In this document: one piece after another, positions 16,115 to 24,271 of the stretch
Layout: every line of letters starts with the position of its first letter
Position numbering within the stretch: the stretch's first letter is position 1
Source: an uncultured candidate division WWE3 bacterium
GTDB taxonomy: Bacteria > Patescibacteriota > WWE3 > UBA101185 > UBA10185
NCBI GenBank assembly: GCA_938004185.1
Contig: CALKWN010000065.1
Location: 186,001 to 250,000 of the forward strand
DNA: 64,000 nucleotides
Direction of reading: 5' to 3'
Notes under the pieces: generated by a model
Databases searched by the model: none
What the model was told of the DNA's origin: nothing
The model's input: the letters and a program-made list of their open reading frames with translations, nothing else
Program-made: the position numbers and the translations under genes

Positions 16115-17329
16115 TTAGTACTCCCCTATCCCGTCCAAAGGACAATCCTCTTTTGAATGTACGCAGGCGTAGAGACACCCCGGACAGCTTTCGTATTCAC
16201 GTGAATAGTAGCACCCTTTATTGGGGTCATCGGGATTTTCGTTAATACTACCTGCCGAGCCACATATACAATGCCCGTCATAGCTGTAATGGCCGTCGTC
16301 TACCTCGTTGCAGTTAGCTTGTATACAGCTTATCCCACATCTGGCGCAAAAAACATAGCCGTTAGGACACCCGTCGCTTTTCTGTTCCGAAGACCCCGAT
16401 GAAGCCTTATCCTCAGACTCTCCCTTCGAAGCCTCCGGCTTAGGAAGGTTCTCCTTTTCTTTTTCGAGCTTTGAGATCTCCTCGTTGATAATTCTGTTTA
16501 TTTGACCACGCCAGTCGTTTTTAAATGCGTCTTTGTTTTGCTCGAGAACAGATTTTATTCTCTCAGCCACACGATTTTTAAGTTCGTCCGAGCCAATTTT
16601 TGAGCCTTTTTGACCCAGAATTGATGAGATGTTTCCGGTTGCCAGTATTTCAATGACCTGGTCCAGGCTTTTGTCATCCTTCCCAACCAAAAAACTAATA
16701 ACCTGAGGGTTTACATATTTATCTATCTCACTTCTAATTGTGTAATTAACCTCGTTTTTTATTTGTCGGATTGTTTGATTCCACGTATTTCGTGCTATCA
16801 TGCCAATAAGATTTTCTGATTTAATATTTCTGGCCGTTTGTGTGAATCTATCGGCGGTTCTTTCGTAAGCTCCCGCAACATTTTCAAGCGCAATAAATTT
16901 ATCCTTGTACTCATCGTAGGAAAGGTCGCCGGACAAAAGATTTTTTTCAAGATTAGTTTTTAAATCCCTAATTTCCTGAGCTTGTTTATGAAGATCGTCG
17001 GCCTGATTAAGTAGATTCTTTTGAACTTGTGAAAGATACTTTTTCTGCTCTTCGATATTGTTAATATTCTGATTTATTCTATTTGCGTGGACGAACAGTT
17101 CGCCGACGTGTTTGTTTACAGCGAGATTTTGACTGATTATATTTGCCGCAATAGGTCCTAAAACAGGGCCCATCCATCGGGTTGACTTATCCGGTAGTGT
17201 AACCACAAACCTGCTAACATTTTTAATTCCGCGAAATAGGTCACGAAAAAGATTTCTGGCTTCACTTCTTGGAGATAATGTTGTTATTATAATAAAAAAT
17301 AGGGTTAATGTTATTATCGTGCGTTTCAT
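16115..17329 (-). CDS. Secreted coiled-coil protein with Cys-rich C-terminal domain
   Basis: 404 residues: signal peptide (about 1-24, ending SEA), a long helical coiled-coil middle (about 70-180 and 250-300), a Lys/Glu/Ser-rich linker (about 295-325), and a C-terminal domain of about 80 residues with some 14 cysteines (CPNGYVFCARCGISC, CICGS, CPGCLYACVHSKEDC). The spacing suggests disulfides outside the cell. Its start overlaps the end of the upstream gene by 4 nt. Not recognised as a known family; a surface or stalk-like structural role is possible. Confidence 0.7.
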   Translation of the reverse strand: MKRTIITLTLFFIIITTLSPRSEARNLFRDLFRGIKNVSRFVVTLPDKSTRWMGPVLGPIAANIISQNLAVNKHVGELFVHANRINQNINNIEEQKKYLSQVQKNLLNQADDLHKQAQEIRDLKTNLEKNLLSGDLSYDEYKDKFIALENVAGAYERTADRFTQTARNIKSENLIGMIARNTWNQTIRQIKNEVNYTIRSEIDKYVNPQVISFLVGKDDKSLDQVIEILATGNISSILGQKGSKIGSDELKNRVAERIKSVLEQNKDAFKNDWRGQINRIINEEISKLEKEKENLPKPEASKGESEDKASSGSSEQKSDGCPNGYVFCARCGISCIQANCNEVDDGHYSYDGHCICGSAGSINENPDDPNKGCYYSREYESCPGCLYACVHSKEDCPLDGIGEY

Positions 17330-17844
17330 TTTTCGTTCTCCTCGGCGGCGTAAGAGAAGGTTTGAAGGTAGGTAAGGTACCCATTTTCCATCAGAAACAT
17401 TACTTCGCCATTCGTGTACACTTTTATCTCTTTATCTGTAATACCCGGAAGGTCCTCCACTTCATATAAACTGTCTTTTCCAATAATATTAGCTATTTGT
17501 GAGTATGTTTGATCAAACTCAAAATCCTCGGGTTTGAATTTTGTTGCAATAATATCTGCCGATTTTTTATACTCATCCGAGTAGACAAGATTTCCTCCTA
17601 AAAATGTTACTTTCAACCCGTCTTCAGGATAAATCCATATTTCATTTCTAGTTAATTGAGGATTATTGTCGGAACCGCTTTCCACATAAGTAATAACAAA
17701 TTGTTTTGGGTATCCCATTAGATCTATTACGTGCTGCTGATCTGAAGAAATAGTTTCACTTTTTTTAGAAAACATTAAAAGTGCGGTTAAAGAGAGGAAT
17801 ATTAAAAAAACAACAACTGCCACAGCAAAAAATTTCTTCTTCAT
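17326..17844 (-). CDS. Membrane-anchored beta-domain protein, unknown function
   Basis: 172 residues: one N-terminal transmembrane helix (about 6-26) then a compact domain with YPKQFVITY, NEIWIYP and a GGNLVY turn. It is somewhat reminiscent of lipoprotein domains that assess a folded pair of strands (SmpA-like), but this is only an impression. TATACT at 17852-17857 lies 7 nt from the ATG at 17844. It is first in an operon with the Cys-rich coiled-coil protein. Confidence 0.65.
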   Translation of the reverse strand: MKKKFFAVAVVVFLIFLSLTALLMFSKKSETISSDQQHVIDLMGYPKQFVITYVESGSDNNPQLTRNEIWIYPEDGLKVTFLGGNLVYSDEYKKSADIIATKFKPEDFEFDQTYSQIANIIGKDSLYEVEDLPGITDKEIKVYTNGEVMFLMENGYLTYLQTFSYAAEENEK

Positions 17845-17866
17845 CACTTATAGTATATCAGAAAAG

Positions 17867-18739
17867 CTAATCGCAGAATTCCGGTTTAAGAATTTCTTCC
17901 GGATAGCCTTGATTATCTTTTAAATCAGGGCAATCAATACTACCGTTTCCTTCATAAGAAATTACCCATTCCCCACCTGTTTTTCTTGCAAGTATTAAAC
18001 CGCTTTCAACTGTTTTCTCTTCTGAGAATGTGACTTTTCCTGCGGCATAATCCCCGGTAAATTTTGTTATTTCAACTTTTACTCTCTTGATGTCTTTATT
18101 GTGTTTATCTGCAAGAATCTCTTTAATTATCTGCGCAGCTACAAGTTTAGGTATATCGTTTTTATTGAAATAACCGCATTCCAGGAAGGCTACTAACTCT
18201 TCGGATTGGGGTTGCATAGTTTCTTCCGTATTGCCGGTAGCAAAGGGATACCTGTAGTTTAATGAACAGGCCATGTAATCGACAAAGTATCCCCTGACGG
18301 CACCTGCAAAGCCATCGGCGTTTGTAAAAGTATTGGGCTCATACGTTGAGTCCATGTATTGCTCAAGTTTTAAAAACTCATCCATACCGGCTAATTTTGT
18401 CTCGTATGAAACGCCCTCCAATGCGACATCGGTAGTAATATCTCCCTCCCCTACTATCCATGTGAAAGGCTTGTTACCCTTTAGCACAAGCTCATTACCT
18501 GTTTTTGTGTTGAGGTCTTCTATTACTTTTGTAACTTCATCGGGGCAAAACTCTTCGAATATTCTAAGACATTTGGATTTGGATTCACACCAAGAGTATC
18601 CTGCGGCCACAAGACATTCATTATTGTCTGTCTGTCCGCCAACAAGCTTATCGGTATTGTTTGTGGTAAAAATAAATATTCCGGATACTATTACAATAAT
18701 CAAGGCGAAGAAAATTACTAACTTTGTTAAAGGTTTCAT
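17867..18739 (-). CDS. Secreted protein with small Cys motif, unknown function
   Basis: 290 residues: signal anchor (about 6-25), then a cysteine motif NECLVAAGYSWCESKSKCL with FC a few residues on (about 40-66), resembling a small disulfide-bonded module found in many secreted proteins of CPR bacteria. A larger mixed domain follows to residue 290. TAGAAT at 18746-18751 lies 6 nt before the ATG. The last base of the gene lies about 20 nt upstream of the next gene on the same strand. Confidence 0.65.
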   Translation of the reverse strand: MKPLTKLVIFFALIIVIVSGIFIFTTNNTDKLVGGQTDNNECLVAAGYSWCESKSKCLRIFEEFCPDEVTKVIEDLNTKTGNELVLKGNKPFTWIVGEGDITTDVALEGVSYETKLAGMDEFLKLEQYMDSTYEPNTFTNADGFAGAVRGYFVDYMACSLNYRYPFATGNTEETMQPQSEELVAFLECGYFNKNDIPKLVAAQIIKEILADKHNKDIKRVKVEITKFTGDYAAGKVTFSEEKTVESGLILARKTGGEWVISYEGNGSIDCPDLKDNQGYPEEILKPEFCD

Positions 18740-18834
18740 ATTTGAATTCTAATAGAATAAATAGGTACTAGCTATTATTATATGGTTTTGGCGGTTGCAT
18801 GCAATTTTAAGTTGATTAAGTTTATAATATGGTT

Positions 18835-19161
18835 ATGTTTAAAAAATACGATAAGGAAATTAAAGATCTTACTCTTGAAAATAAAGGCCGTGATGAGTTA
18901 AAAAAAATTTTAAAAAGGCACCTCTTATTAATATCGTTTATACAGCATGAGAGGCTTGTTCATCTGATAATAACAGTATTCGTTGGAATCGCGCTATGCA
19001 TATTTTTTGTAGCAACAGTACTTATAAAATCAACAATTCTAGCTGTATTGACGCTCATCTTGTTAATTTTATTTACCTTTTACATATTTCATTACCGTTA
19101 CCTTGAGAATCTTACACAGAGCTGGTACCGCTTGGCCGAAGAAATTAGATACCAAATGTGA
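18835..19161 (+). CDS. Small two-helix membrane protein
   Basis: 108 residues: a charged N-terminal helix (about 1-35), two transmembrane helices (about 43-63 and 66-88), and a short charged C-terminal tail. TATAAT at 18823-18828 lies exactly 6 nt before the ATG at 18835, which is why this start is preferred over the ATG at 18829 (inside the likely untranscribed region). It overlaps the CapA gene by 4 nt. Function unknown. Confidence 0.65.
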   Translation: MFKKYDKEIKDLTLENKGRDELKKILKRHLLLISFIQHERLVHLIITVFVGIALCIFFVATVLIKSTILAVLTLILLILFTFYIFHYRYLENLTQSWYRLAEEIRYQM

Positions 19162-20207
19162 AAAAGGATTATAGGCAGTTTGGAATAAATAGAATCCCGT
19201 GTACTCCAGACGGAGTTTTAAGATTTAATTTATTTTTAATTTTTCTTTTACTGTCTTTGGGAGGTGTTGGTTTAATCATATTTAGAAATTTTACCGAGCC
19301 TGCTAGTTCCGAAGTCGGACCTGTGCCCGAATACACGGAACCTGCAGTTTCTAAAATACAGAGTGAGGGAGAAAATATAAAAATTCTTTTTACAGGTGAT
19401 TTATCGATGGACAGGTACATACGATTAATCGCTGAAAAAGAGGGTTACAGATATATTTTGGAGGATATGACTGATTTCTTGAATTCGTCTGACCTTGTGG
19501 TAGCAAACTTAGAGGGCCCGATAACACCTTACGATTCGTTAAGCGCGGGATCAGAAGTAGGCAGCAGAGAGAACTATATTTTTACAATGTCACCGGCTGT
19601 AGTAGAAGTTCTTAATGAAAACAACATTAAATTAGTCAGTTTGGGAAACAACCATATTTTGAACTTTGGCCTAGACGGCCTAGACCATACAAGAAATTAT
19701 CTTAAAGAAGGAGGAATTAACTATTTCGGCTACACAGGCACCGAAAACGATAACTTTAATACTTATTTAATCATGGATTTAAAAGGCAAAAAGATCGGAT
19801 TTGTTAATTACAATCAATTTACCGAAAAAGGATTGGAAAGGACGGTTGCAGATATTAAAAAAACCCGGCCTGAGTGTGATTTCCTGGTAGTATACGCCCA
19901 CTGGGGCGAGGAGTACGCTCAAACAACATCATCCGGACTTAGAAGTACCGCACACTCATTTATTGACGCAGGTGCTGACACTGTAATAGGTTCTCACCCC
20001 CACGTAGTTCAGGAGTCTGAGTTATATTCCGGAAAGAAAATTTACTATTCTTTAGGCAACTTTGTTTTTGATCAGTATTTTCAACCTGAGACGAGAACGG
20101 GGATGGTTTTGGAGTTGGTTTTGGATTTGAGTGCCCTGACCGCCGGTTTTCTAGAGCACCCCGTATCGTTAAATCTAGACGGCAGAACGGAGTTAAACGC
20201 CAGATAG
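19158..20207 (+). CDS. CapA/PgsA-type metallophosphatase-fold protein
   Basis: 349 residues: an N-terminal membrane anchor (about 22-45), then a calcineurin-like metallophosphatase fold of the CapA family. Metal-binding motifs are in order: LFTGDLSMDR (about 76-85), VANLEGP (about 114-120), SLGNNH (about 157-162), AHWGEEY (about 250-256) and IGSHPHVVQ (about 278-286). The family includes PgsA of poly-gamma-glutamate synthesis, but no PgsB or PgsC is in the window, so a general cell-surface phosphatase or polymer-handling role is safer. Translationally coupled to the preceding small membrane protein. Confidence 0.85.
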   Translation: MKKDYRQFGINRIPCTPDGVLRFNLFLIFLLLSLGGVGLIIFRNFTEPASSEVGPVPEYTEPAVSKIQSEGENIKILFTGDLSMDRYIRLIAEKEGYRYILEDMTDFLNSSDLVVANLEGPITPYDSLSAGSEVGSRENYIFTMSPAVVEVLNENNIKLVSLGNNHILNFGLDGLDHTRNYLKEGGINYFGYTGTENDNFNTYLIMDLKGKKIGFVNYNQFTEKGLERTVADIKKTRPECDFLVVYAHWGEEYAQTTSSGLRSTAHSFIDAGADTVIGSHPHVVQESELYSGKKIYYSLGNFVFDQYFQPETRTGMVLELVLDLSALTAGFLEHPVSLNLDGRTELNAR

Positions 20208-20227
20208 TATTGATTTCGAAACAAAGA

Positions 20228-20719
20228 TTATTGCAGTTCTAAGTGTGCCTGCACGATAATTGATTCTATTTCTTCCCAGGTGTTACAACTTGCTAATTCA
20301 TTGTGTTTTGCCGTGTCGCTTTCATTATTCTGACTAAGATCGTAATGGATCCAATTGCTACTGTTGGTATCATAAACTTTGAACCAGGCATGATTGTTTA
20401 GAGTTTGCGTATTCCCATGCACCTTTTTTACCTTGTAACCTAAGTGCCTTAACATTTCTACTGCTATGTTCGTGACAGATCCGCAGCTTCTCATTCTCAC
20501 CTTGTAAGCTACAGAGACGGGTGTAAATCTTGATTCGAGAATACTTTTTGGAATATACACTAACTCTTCGTTTTTGAGGTAGTTGTTTAAGAATTCATGA
20601 ATATTATGTACAAGGTCATTTAAATTTTGGCTCTTACTTTGCAGCTGTGACGCTATTTCAGCTATTTCCTGGTTGTTCTTATCCATAACTATGCTTATTA
20701 AAGCATATTTTTCTTCCAA
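20228..20719 (-). CDS. Transglutaminase-fold cysteine protein
   Basis: 163 residues. The catalytic triad of the transglutaminase/papain-like fold is visible: RSCGSVTNIAVEMLRHLG (Cys79), LNNHAWFKVYD (His110) and WIHYDLS (Asp127). The N-terminal 60 residues are helical. Such proteins act as proteases, amidases or peptide cross-linkers. No signal peptide, so cytosolic. The start is uncertain: TTG at 20719 or ATG at 20686, neither with a Shine-Dalgarno. It diverges from the radical SAM gene with only 65 nt between them, so they may be co-regulated; a shared peptide pathway is inference. Confidence 0.65.
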   Translation of the reverse strand: MEEKYALISIVMDKNNQEIAEIASQLQSKSQNLNDLVHNIHEFLNNYLKNEELVYIPKSILESRFTPVSVAYKVRMRSCGSVTNIAVEMLRHLGYKVKKVHGNTQTLNNHAWFKVYDTNSSNWIHYDLSQNNESDTAKHNELASCNTWEEIESIIVQAHLELQ

Positions 20720-20784
20720 AGTCGTTTTTCAATAGACCTGTTTTATAGTAAAATACCTCAAAATCTAAAAGAAAGGAGTAAAAG

Positions 20785-21855
20785 ATGGCTATTAATCTTA
20801 TAGTTAAGGTCTCAAATGCCTGTAATATGGCCTGTAAGTACCCTTGTTACTACTTCAATAGAATCGAGCGAAGTGATAGCGTTATGGATCTTTCTACATT
20901 GGAGAGACTTTATCAAGAGGTTCGAAAGATAAAATCGCTATCAAAAGTAAATACAATATGGCACGGTGGGGAGCCCCTAATAGCAGGTCTCTCTTGGTTT
21001 AAAGAAGCATTGAAAATTCAAGAAAGCATTTTTGTTGGTTCCGGAGTAACTCTCGAAAATTCAGTACAAACGAACGGAATATTGATAGATAGAAAATGGG
21101 CTGAGTTTTTCGGTGAAAACAATTTTCAGGTTGGGATAAGTATAGATGGCTTAAACCATGATTTTTTCAGAGTAATGAAAAACGGAAGTCCCACATTAGA
21201 TAAGGTACTAAATGCTTTTAAGATAATGCGCGAACATGGGTCCGGAGCAGGCGGGCTAGCCGTTATTACCAAGAAAAGCTTGAACGAGGCTAAGGAATTG
21301 CTGCAGTTTATGCTTAGTAACGGTATAAACAGTTTCGACATATTGCCTAACACCGAGCGCGGAAAAGACGGTAATTTGACAAAATACTCTCTTACAGGTG
21401 AAGAATTTGGTGAATTTATCTTAGATCTCTATGAGGCTTGGCTTCGTGAGGATCGCGACGATGTTAGAATTAGAACCATAGAGCAGTTAGTTGGAGGTCT
21501 ACTAGGAACAAAACCCGATCTGTGTTCTTTTTGTGTGGGCTGTGGAGGCGTTCTTAGTATAGACACTAACGGCGATGTTTACCCCTGTGACGAGTTTGTA
21601 GGGCAATCGTCTTTATTGCTTGGGAATATCAACAAGACAGGATTAAGATCACTCATAGCTAGCACCATTTACAAAGATTTTGTAAAACAATCTTACAAAA
21701 TGCCGGAAGAATGTACTAAATGCGAGTACCTAAAGATATGTGGTGGGAATTGCAGCAAATTCAGAGTATTTGATCACAGTGAGTCGCAATGTAACGGTAG
21801 AAAAAAAGCGTTTACGGGTATTCAACGAAGTTTGGTTAATCTTGGGTATATTTAA
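20785..21855 (+). CDS. Radical SAM/SPASM enzyme with CX3CX3C motif
   Basis: 356 residues. The N-terminal radical SAM barrel begins KVSNACNMACKYPCYYF, with Cys13, Cys17 and Cys21. The usual motif is CX3CX2C (for example CKYCYY); here one proline is inserted, and the DNA (tac cct tgt tac) shows no ambiguity. WHGGEPL, QTNG and SIDG mark the barrel. The C-terminal SPASM part has CSFCVGCGG, DTNGDVYPCDEF, CTKCEYLKICGGNC and a last Cys, enough for two auxiliary iron-sulfur clusters. SPASM enzymes mostly modify ribosomally made peptides or proteins. A strong GAAAGGAG precedes the ATG by 7 nt. The 51-residue gene lies convergently just beyond. Confidence 0.85.
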   Translation: MAINLIVKVSNACNMACKYPCYYFNRIERSDSVMDLSTLERLYQEVRKIKSLSKVNTIWHGGEPLIAGLSWFKEALKIQESIFVGSGVTLENSVQTNGILIDRKWAEFFGENNFQVGISIDGLNHDFFRVMKNGSPTLDKVLNAFKIMREHGSGAGGLAVITKKSLNEAKELLQFMLSNGINSFDILPNTERGKDGNLTKYSLTGEEFGEFILDLYEAWLREDRDDVRIRTIEQLVGGLLGTKPDLCSFCVGCGGVLSIDTNGDVYPCDEFVGQSSLLLGNINKTGLRSLIASTIYKDFVKQSYKMPEECTKCEYLKICGGNCSKFRVFDHSESQCNGRKKAFTGIQRSLVNLGYI

Positions 21856-21874
21856 AAAATATACAAAAAGAAAT

Positions 21875-21917
21875 GGGACTCAGTTCTACGCATTTGTATG
21901 CAGTTAGAATGAGTCCC
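21875..21917. terminator. Bidirectional terminator between rSAM and peptide genes
   Basis: GGGACTCA (21875-21882) pairs with TGAGTCCC (21910-21917), with inner TTCT/AGAA and GCAT/ATGC pairs. T-rich tracts lie on both sides. Confidence 0.8.
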
Positions 21918-21922
21918 TGTTT

Positions 21923-22078
21923 TTATTTCGGGCTTTTACCCCATTGGGTTTCTTTGTTATACCAGTTATCCGGCCAACTTTTTTGATAATGTGCATAGTT
22001 CCTTTTTGAATTTTTCGGCCGCTCTGCCAACCTGTCTATGAGCCCATTTACAGCCTTAGATCCTTTGTGCGTAGCCAT
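21923..22078 (-). CDS. 51-residue aromatic-rich peptide, possible RiPP precursor
   Basis: Encodes 51 residues starting MATHKGSKAVNGLIDRLAE. The first half is charged and helix-like (a possible leader). The second half holds all six aromatic side chains of Tyr and Trp (NYAHYQKSW, PDNWYNKETQWGKSPK) and no cysteine. Expression signals are excellent: TTGACA-17-TAAAAT (22110-22138) and AAAGGAGGG about 6-14 nt upstream of the ATG. It ends 68 nt from the radical SAM/SPASM gene in convergent orientation. Aromatic residues followed two positions later by Asn, Asp, Lys or His are the kind of sites that rSAM cyclophane enzymes use, so it could be the enzyme substrate. It could also be an unrelated small protein. 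Confidence 0.7.
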   Translation of the reverse strand: MATHKGSKAVNGLIDRLAERPKNSKRNYAHYQKSWPDNWYNKETQWGKSPK

Positions 22079-22109
22079 CGGTACCCTCCTTTCTCACAAT
22101 ATTTAGCAG

Positions 22110-22138
22110 ATTTTATTTCGTCTTTTAGATTATGTCAA
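22110..22138 (-). promoter_or_regulatory. Consensus promoter of the 51-residue gene
   Basis: On the minus strand TTGACA (22133-22138), exactly 17 bp, TAAAAT (22110-22115). It is one of the closest matches to a sigma-70 consensus in the window and predicts strong expression. Confidence 0.8.
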
Positions 22139-22216
22139 ACTACAAATTTAAGTTTTATCAGGACAATAGGAACGATTTTATCTCTCATTCTCTAGAAAAG
22201 AAATGAAGAAATAAAA

Positions 22217-22876
22217 TTAATCCTTAACAAAACGTAAAAAATCGTCAAGACGACTCCTAAACTCGCCGTCAAAAATTATTCCTTTCCAATCATCTTCGGG
22301 CCTTACAATATTAACCACCACAATATCCGCGTTATTAAAAATTGCAGATTGAAGCTCTTTCTTATCTATTCCGCCCGCCGCACCTGTTTTCAGACTCCAT
22401 TTTCCTTTAAGTTTTGCAATATCCTTGTATTGAATAATTTTGCCGTACGTGCTTTCTTCGTCGCGGCCTCGGTGAAGATACACCATGTCCGGCACAACAT
22501 TTGCTTTCCATAGGGTTTTTAGGGGATCGGGATTTCCAATCATGTCTATAATAGAGGCAATTTTTAACTTTTTGCACGTTTCCACAAATATTTTCAATGT
22601 TTCGGGTGCCGAATTTCCCAGAGCTGTAACTGAAGTCGCTCCGGCTCTTTTTGCCATCAGTACTTCTTCGTAAGCTCCGTCTGCTATTTTCAGGTCGGCA
22701 CAGATGTCTCCACGCCAGAAATGCCGCATTCTCCTTATTACATCAATGCCCTCATACTTTATGAAAGGGGTTCCGGCTTCAATAATTATGTCGGATGTTT
22801 TGGGTATACTGCCTATGATTCTTATAAAGTCGCCAAAAGTATAGTTGAATGCTATCTGAATTCTACCCTTTTTCAT
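22217..22876 (-). CDS. OMP-decarboxylase-superfamily enzyme (hexulose-phosphate synthase-like)
   Basis: 219-residue (beta/alpha)8 barrel. The superfamily DxKxxD signature is ADLKIAD (about 60-66), followed by MAKRAGATSVTALG (about 74-87) and a phosphate-binding C-terminal loop region (KTGAAGGI, then VVVNIVRP). This is closer to 3-hexulose-6-phosphate synthase/ketogulonate-phosphate decarboxylase than to pyrimidine OMP decarboxylase. Substrate cannot be fixed from sequence. In reduced genomes such enzymes may feed ribulose-phosphate metabolism. The slipin gene ends 15 nt upstream of its start on the same strand, so co-transcription is likely. Confidence 0.75.
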   Translation of the reverse strand: MKKGRIQIAFNYTFGDFIRIIGSIPKTSDIIIEAGTPFIKYEGIDVIRRMRHFWRGDICADLKIADGAYEEVLMAKRAGATSVTALGNSAPETLKIFVETCKKLKIASIIDMIGNPDPLKTLWKANVVPDMVYLHRGRDEESTYGKIIQYKDIAKLKGKWSLKTGAAGGIDKKELQSAIFNNADIVVVNIVRPEDDWKGIIFDGEFRSRLDDFLRFVKD

Positions 22877-22891
22877 TGATTTAAAAGTTAT

Positions 22892-23638
22892 TTAATGACT
22901 CTTATTTCCTGCCGTCATTTCAAAAAAAGTATTAGGAATAGTCATAATAATTTTTTCTGAGGGGTCGGCAGATATTTCTTTTAATGTTTGAAGCGTTCTT
23001 AACTCCAGCGCACCTTTGGCACCTGAAAGAATTTGAGCTGCCTCAGCTAGCTTAATAGAGGCCTCTTTTTCTCCTTCGGCCTTTATAATTCTTGCTTTTT
23101 TGTCTCTTTCGGCTTCTGCCTGTTGCGCCATAGCTCTTTTCATGTCTGCTGGGATTTCAATGTTTTGAATCTCAATTGCAGATATGTCTACTCCCCACTG
23201 TTCTGCCGCTGCGTCTACAATAATTTTAATTTGTTCGGCAATCTCAGCTCTTTTGGTTAATATTTCGTCCAAAGTTATGCTACCTATCACATCTCTTAAA
23301 GCAGTTTGAGCTTTTGCAGAAATTTGGCTTGTGTAGTTTTGTACCTTGAAAATAGCGACCGACGGGTTTAAGACTTTAAATCTGACAATTCCGTCTATCA
23401 TGCAAGAAACATTGTCTTTTGTTATGGCTTCCTGCGTAGGTATATCCATTACCTGTTCTCTGATATCAACCTTCTGCACTCTTTCAAAAGGATAGAAGAT
23501 AAAGTTTAATCCGGGCGTGAGTGTCCTATTATATTTACCCAGAAAAACTACAACTCCGTGAAATCCTTCCGGAATTACAATGAGAAACTTAAAAATTAAT
23601 ACGAAAGCTAAGATGATTACTAATATTGTTATGTTCAT
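22892..23638 (-). CDS. SPFH/Band 7 membrane protein (slipin type)
   Basis: 248 residues: an N-terminal membrane helix (about 2-22), a SPFH domain (about 23-175; VPEGFHGVVVFLGKYNRTLTPGL, VDIREQVMDIPTQEAITKDN), then an Ala/Glu/Lys-rich coiled coil (AQQAEAERDKKARIIKAEGE) that drives ring formation in slipins and prohibitins. These organise membrane microdomains or proteases. No NfeD partner is adjacent. Confidence 0.88.
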   Translation of the reverse strand: MNITILVIILAFVLIFKFLIVIPEGFHGVVVFLGKYNRTLTPGLNFIFYPFERVQKVDIREQVMDIPTQEAITKDNVSCMIDGIVRFKVLNPSVAIFKVQNYTSQISAKAQTALRDVIGSITLDEILTKRAEIAEQIKIIVDAAAEQWGVDISAIEIQNIEIPADMKRAMAQQAEAERDKKARIIKAEGEKEASIKLAEAAQILSGAKGALELRTLQTLKEISADPSEKIIMTIPNTFFEMTAGNKSH

Positions 23639-23736
23639 AAAAATAGTAATTTAATACTGAATTTATATTATCACAAATAAGAAGTAGGGCCGATTTGACA
23701 GATATCTGGTTGCTAACCGGTGCCCTCATTCATAAA

Positions 23737-23765
23737 TTGAACTGATCTTATAGCAGTGGTAGAAT
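23737..23765 (+). promoter_or_regulatory. Promoter of the small-protein operon
   Basis: TTGAAC (23737-23742), 17-bp spacer, TAGAAT (23760-23765). It drives the four-gene set 23803-24901. Confidence 0.65.
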
Positions 23766-23802
23766 GCCCGTATCCAAAATAACTAGTAAAAGGAGGAGTA
23801 AA

Positions 23803-24000
23803 ATGTTTGTGTTGAAGACTTTTTCAGGTCTCAAGGATGGGCTAATCGCATTTTTGGTAGTAGCAATTGCCGCTCTGCTTGTGGGTTGCGGAATACAAAT
23901 TGTTATCGAGGCAATAAGGCGTTTCATACCGTCTAAAGACGATCCAAAACCGCCCTTTAAGATCTATGAGGACACGGACGGCGGACCTATTACACACTAA
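23803..24000 (+). CDS. Small single-helix membrane protein
   Basis: 65 residues from the ATG at 23803, chosen because AAAGGAGGAG lies 5-6 nt upstream; a longer frame from 23764 would begin inside the promoter. One transmembrane helix (about 14-35) contains a VGCG motif, followed by a basic then Pro/Asp-rich tail. First gene of a four-gene unit. Unknown function. Confidence 0.7.
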   Translation: MFVLKTFSGLKDGLIAFLVVAIAALLVGCGIQIVIEAIRRFIPSKDDPKPPFKIYEDTDGGPITH

Positions 24001-24009
24001 GGGGGTAGG

Positions 24010-24240
24010 ATGAGCAACAATCTTTGGCGTGTTTACAGGCAAAACGAGTTTCTCGGTATCTTTAAGTTGAATACGGAAGATAGAGCACTCATAGTAGGTA
24101 ACATTTCTGCCAAAAAAATTCTCATCGGAGACTTACTTCATCTTGAAAATATAGATACAGGTGAGTCTTTGACTTTGTACATCAAGATGAGAAGCTCAAA
24201 GATCCGTAACGGCTACTCTTACGAAAAGGTAACCGTATAA
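24010..24240 (+). CDS. WRVY-family small protein 1
   Basis: 76 residues, the shortest of three tandem paralogues. Shared pattern: LWRVYRQNEFLGIF at the N-terminus, a central GDLLHLE, and a C-terminal strand. It lacks the YPV motif and the basic tail of its two neighbours. A purine-rich GGGGGTAGG precedes the ATG. Probably a small beta-barrel domain (alternating hydrophobic strands); function unknown. Confidence 0.7.
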   Translation: MSNNLWRVYRQNEFLGIFKLNTEDRALIVGNISAKKILIGDLLHLENIDTGESLTLYIKMRSSKIRNGYSYEKVTV

Positions 24241-24271
24241 ATACACTAGGTGCGAGTAATAAGGAGGTGCC

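Noticed and set aside
16027..16245. 72-codon reading frame on the plus strand
   Set aside because: Mostly overlaps the Cys-rich coiled-coil gene in antisense; the product looks like a translation of antisense codons and no ribosome binding site is present.
20720..20784. Riboswitch upstream of the radical SAM gene
   Set aside because: Only 65 nt between divergent genes; no stable conserved fold visible, just a promoter-sized gap and a Shine-Dalgarno.
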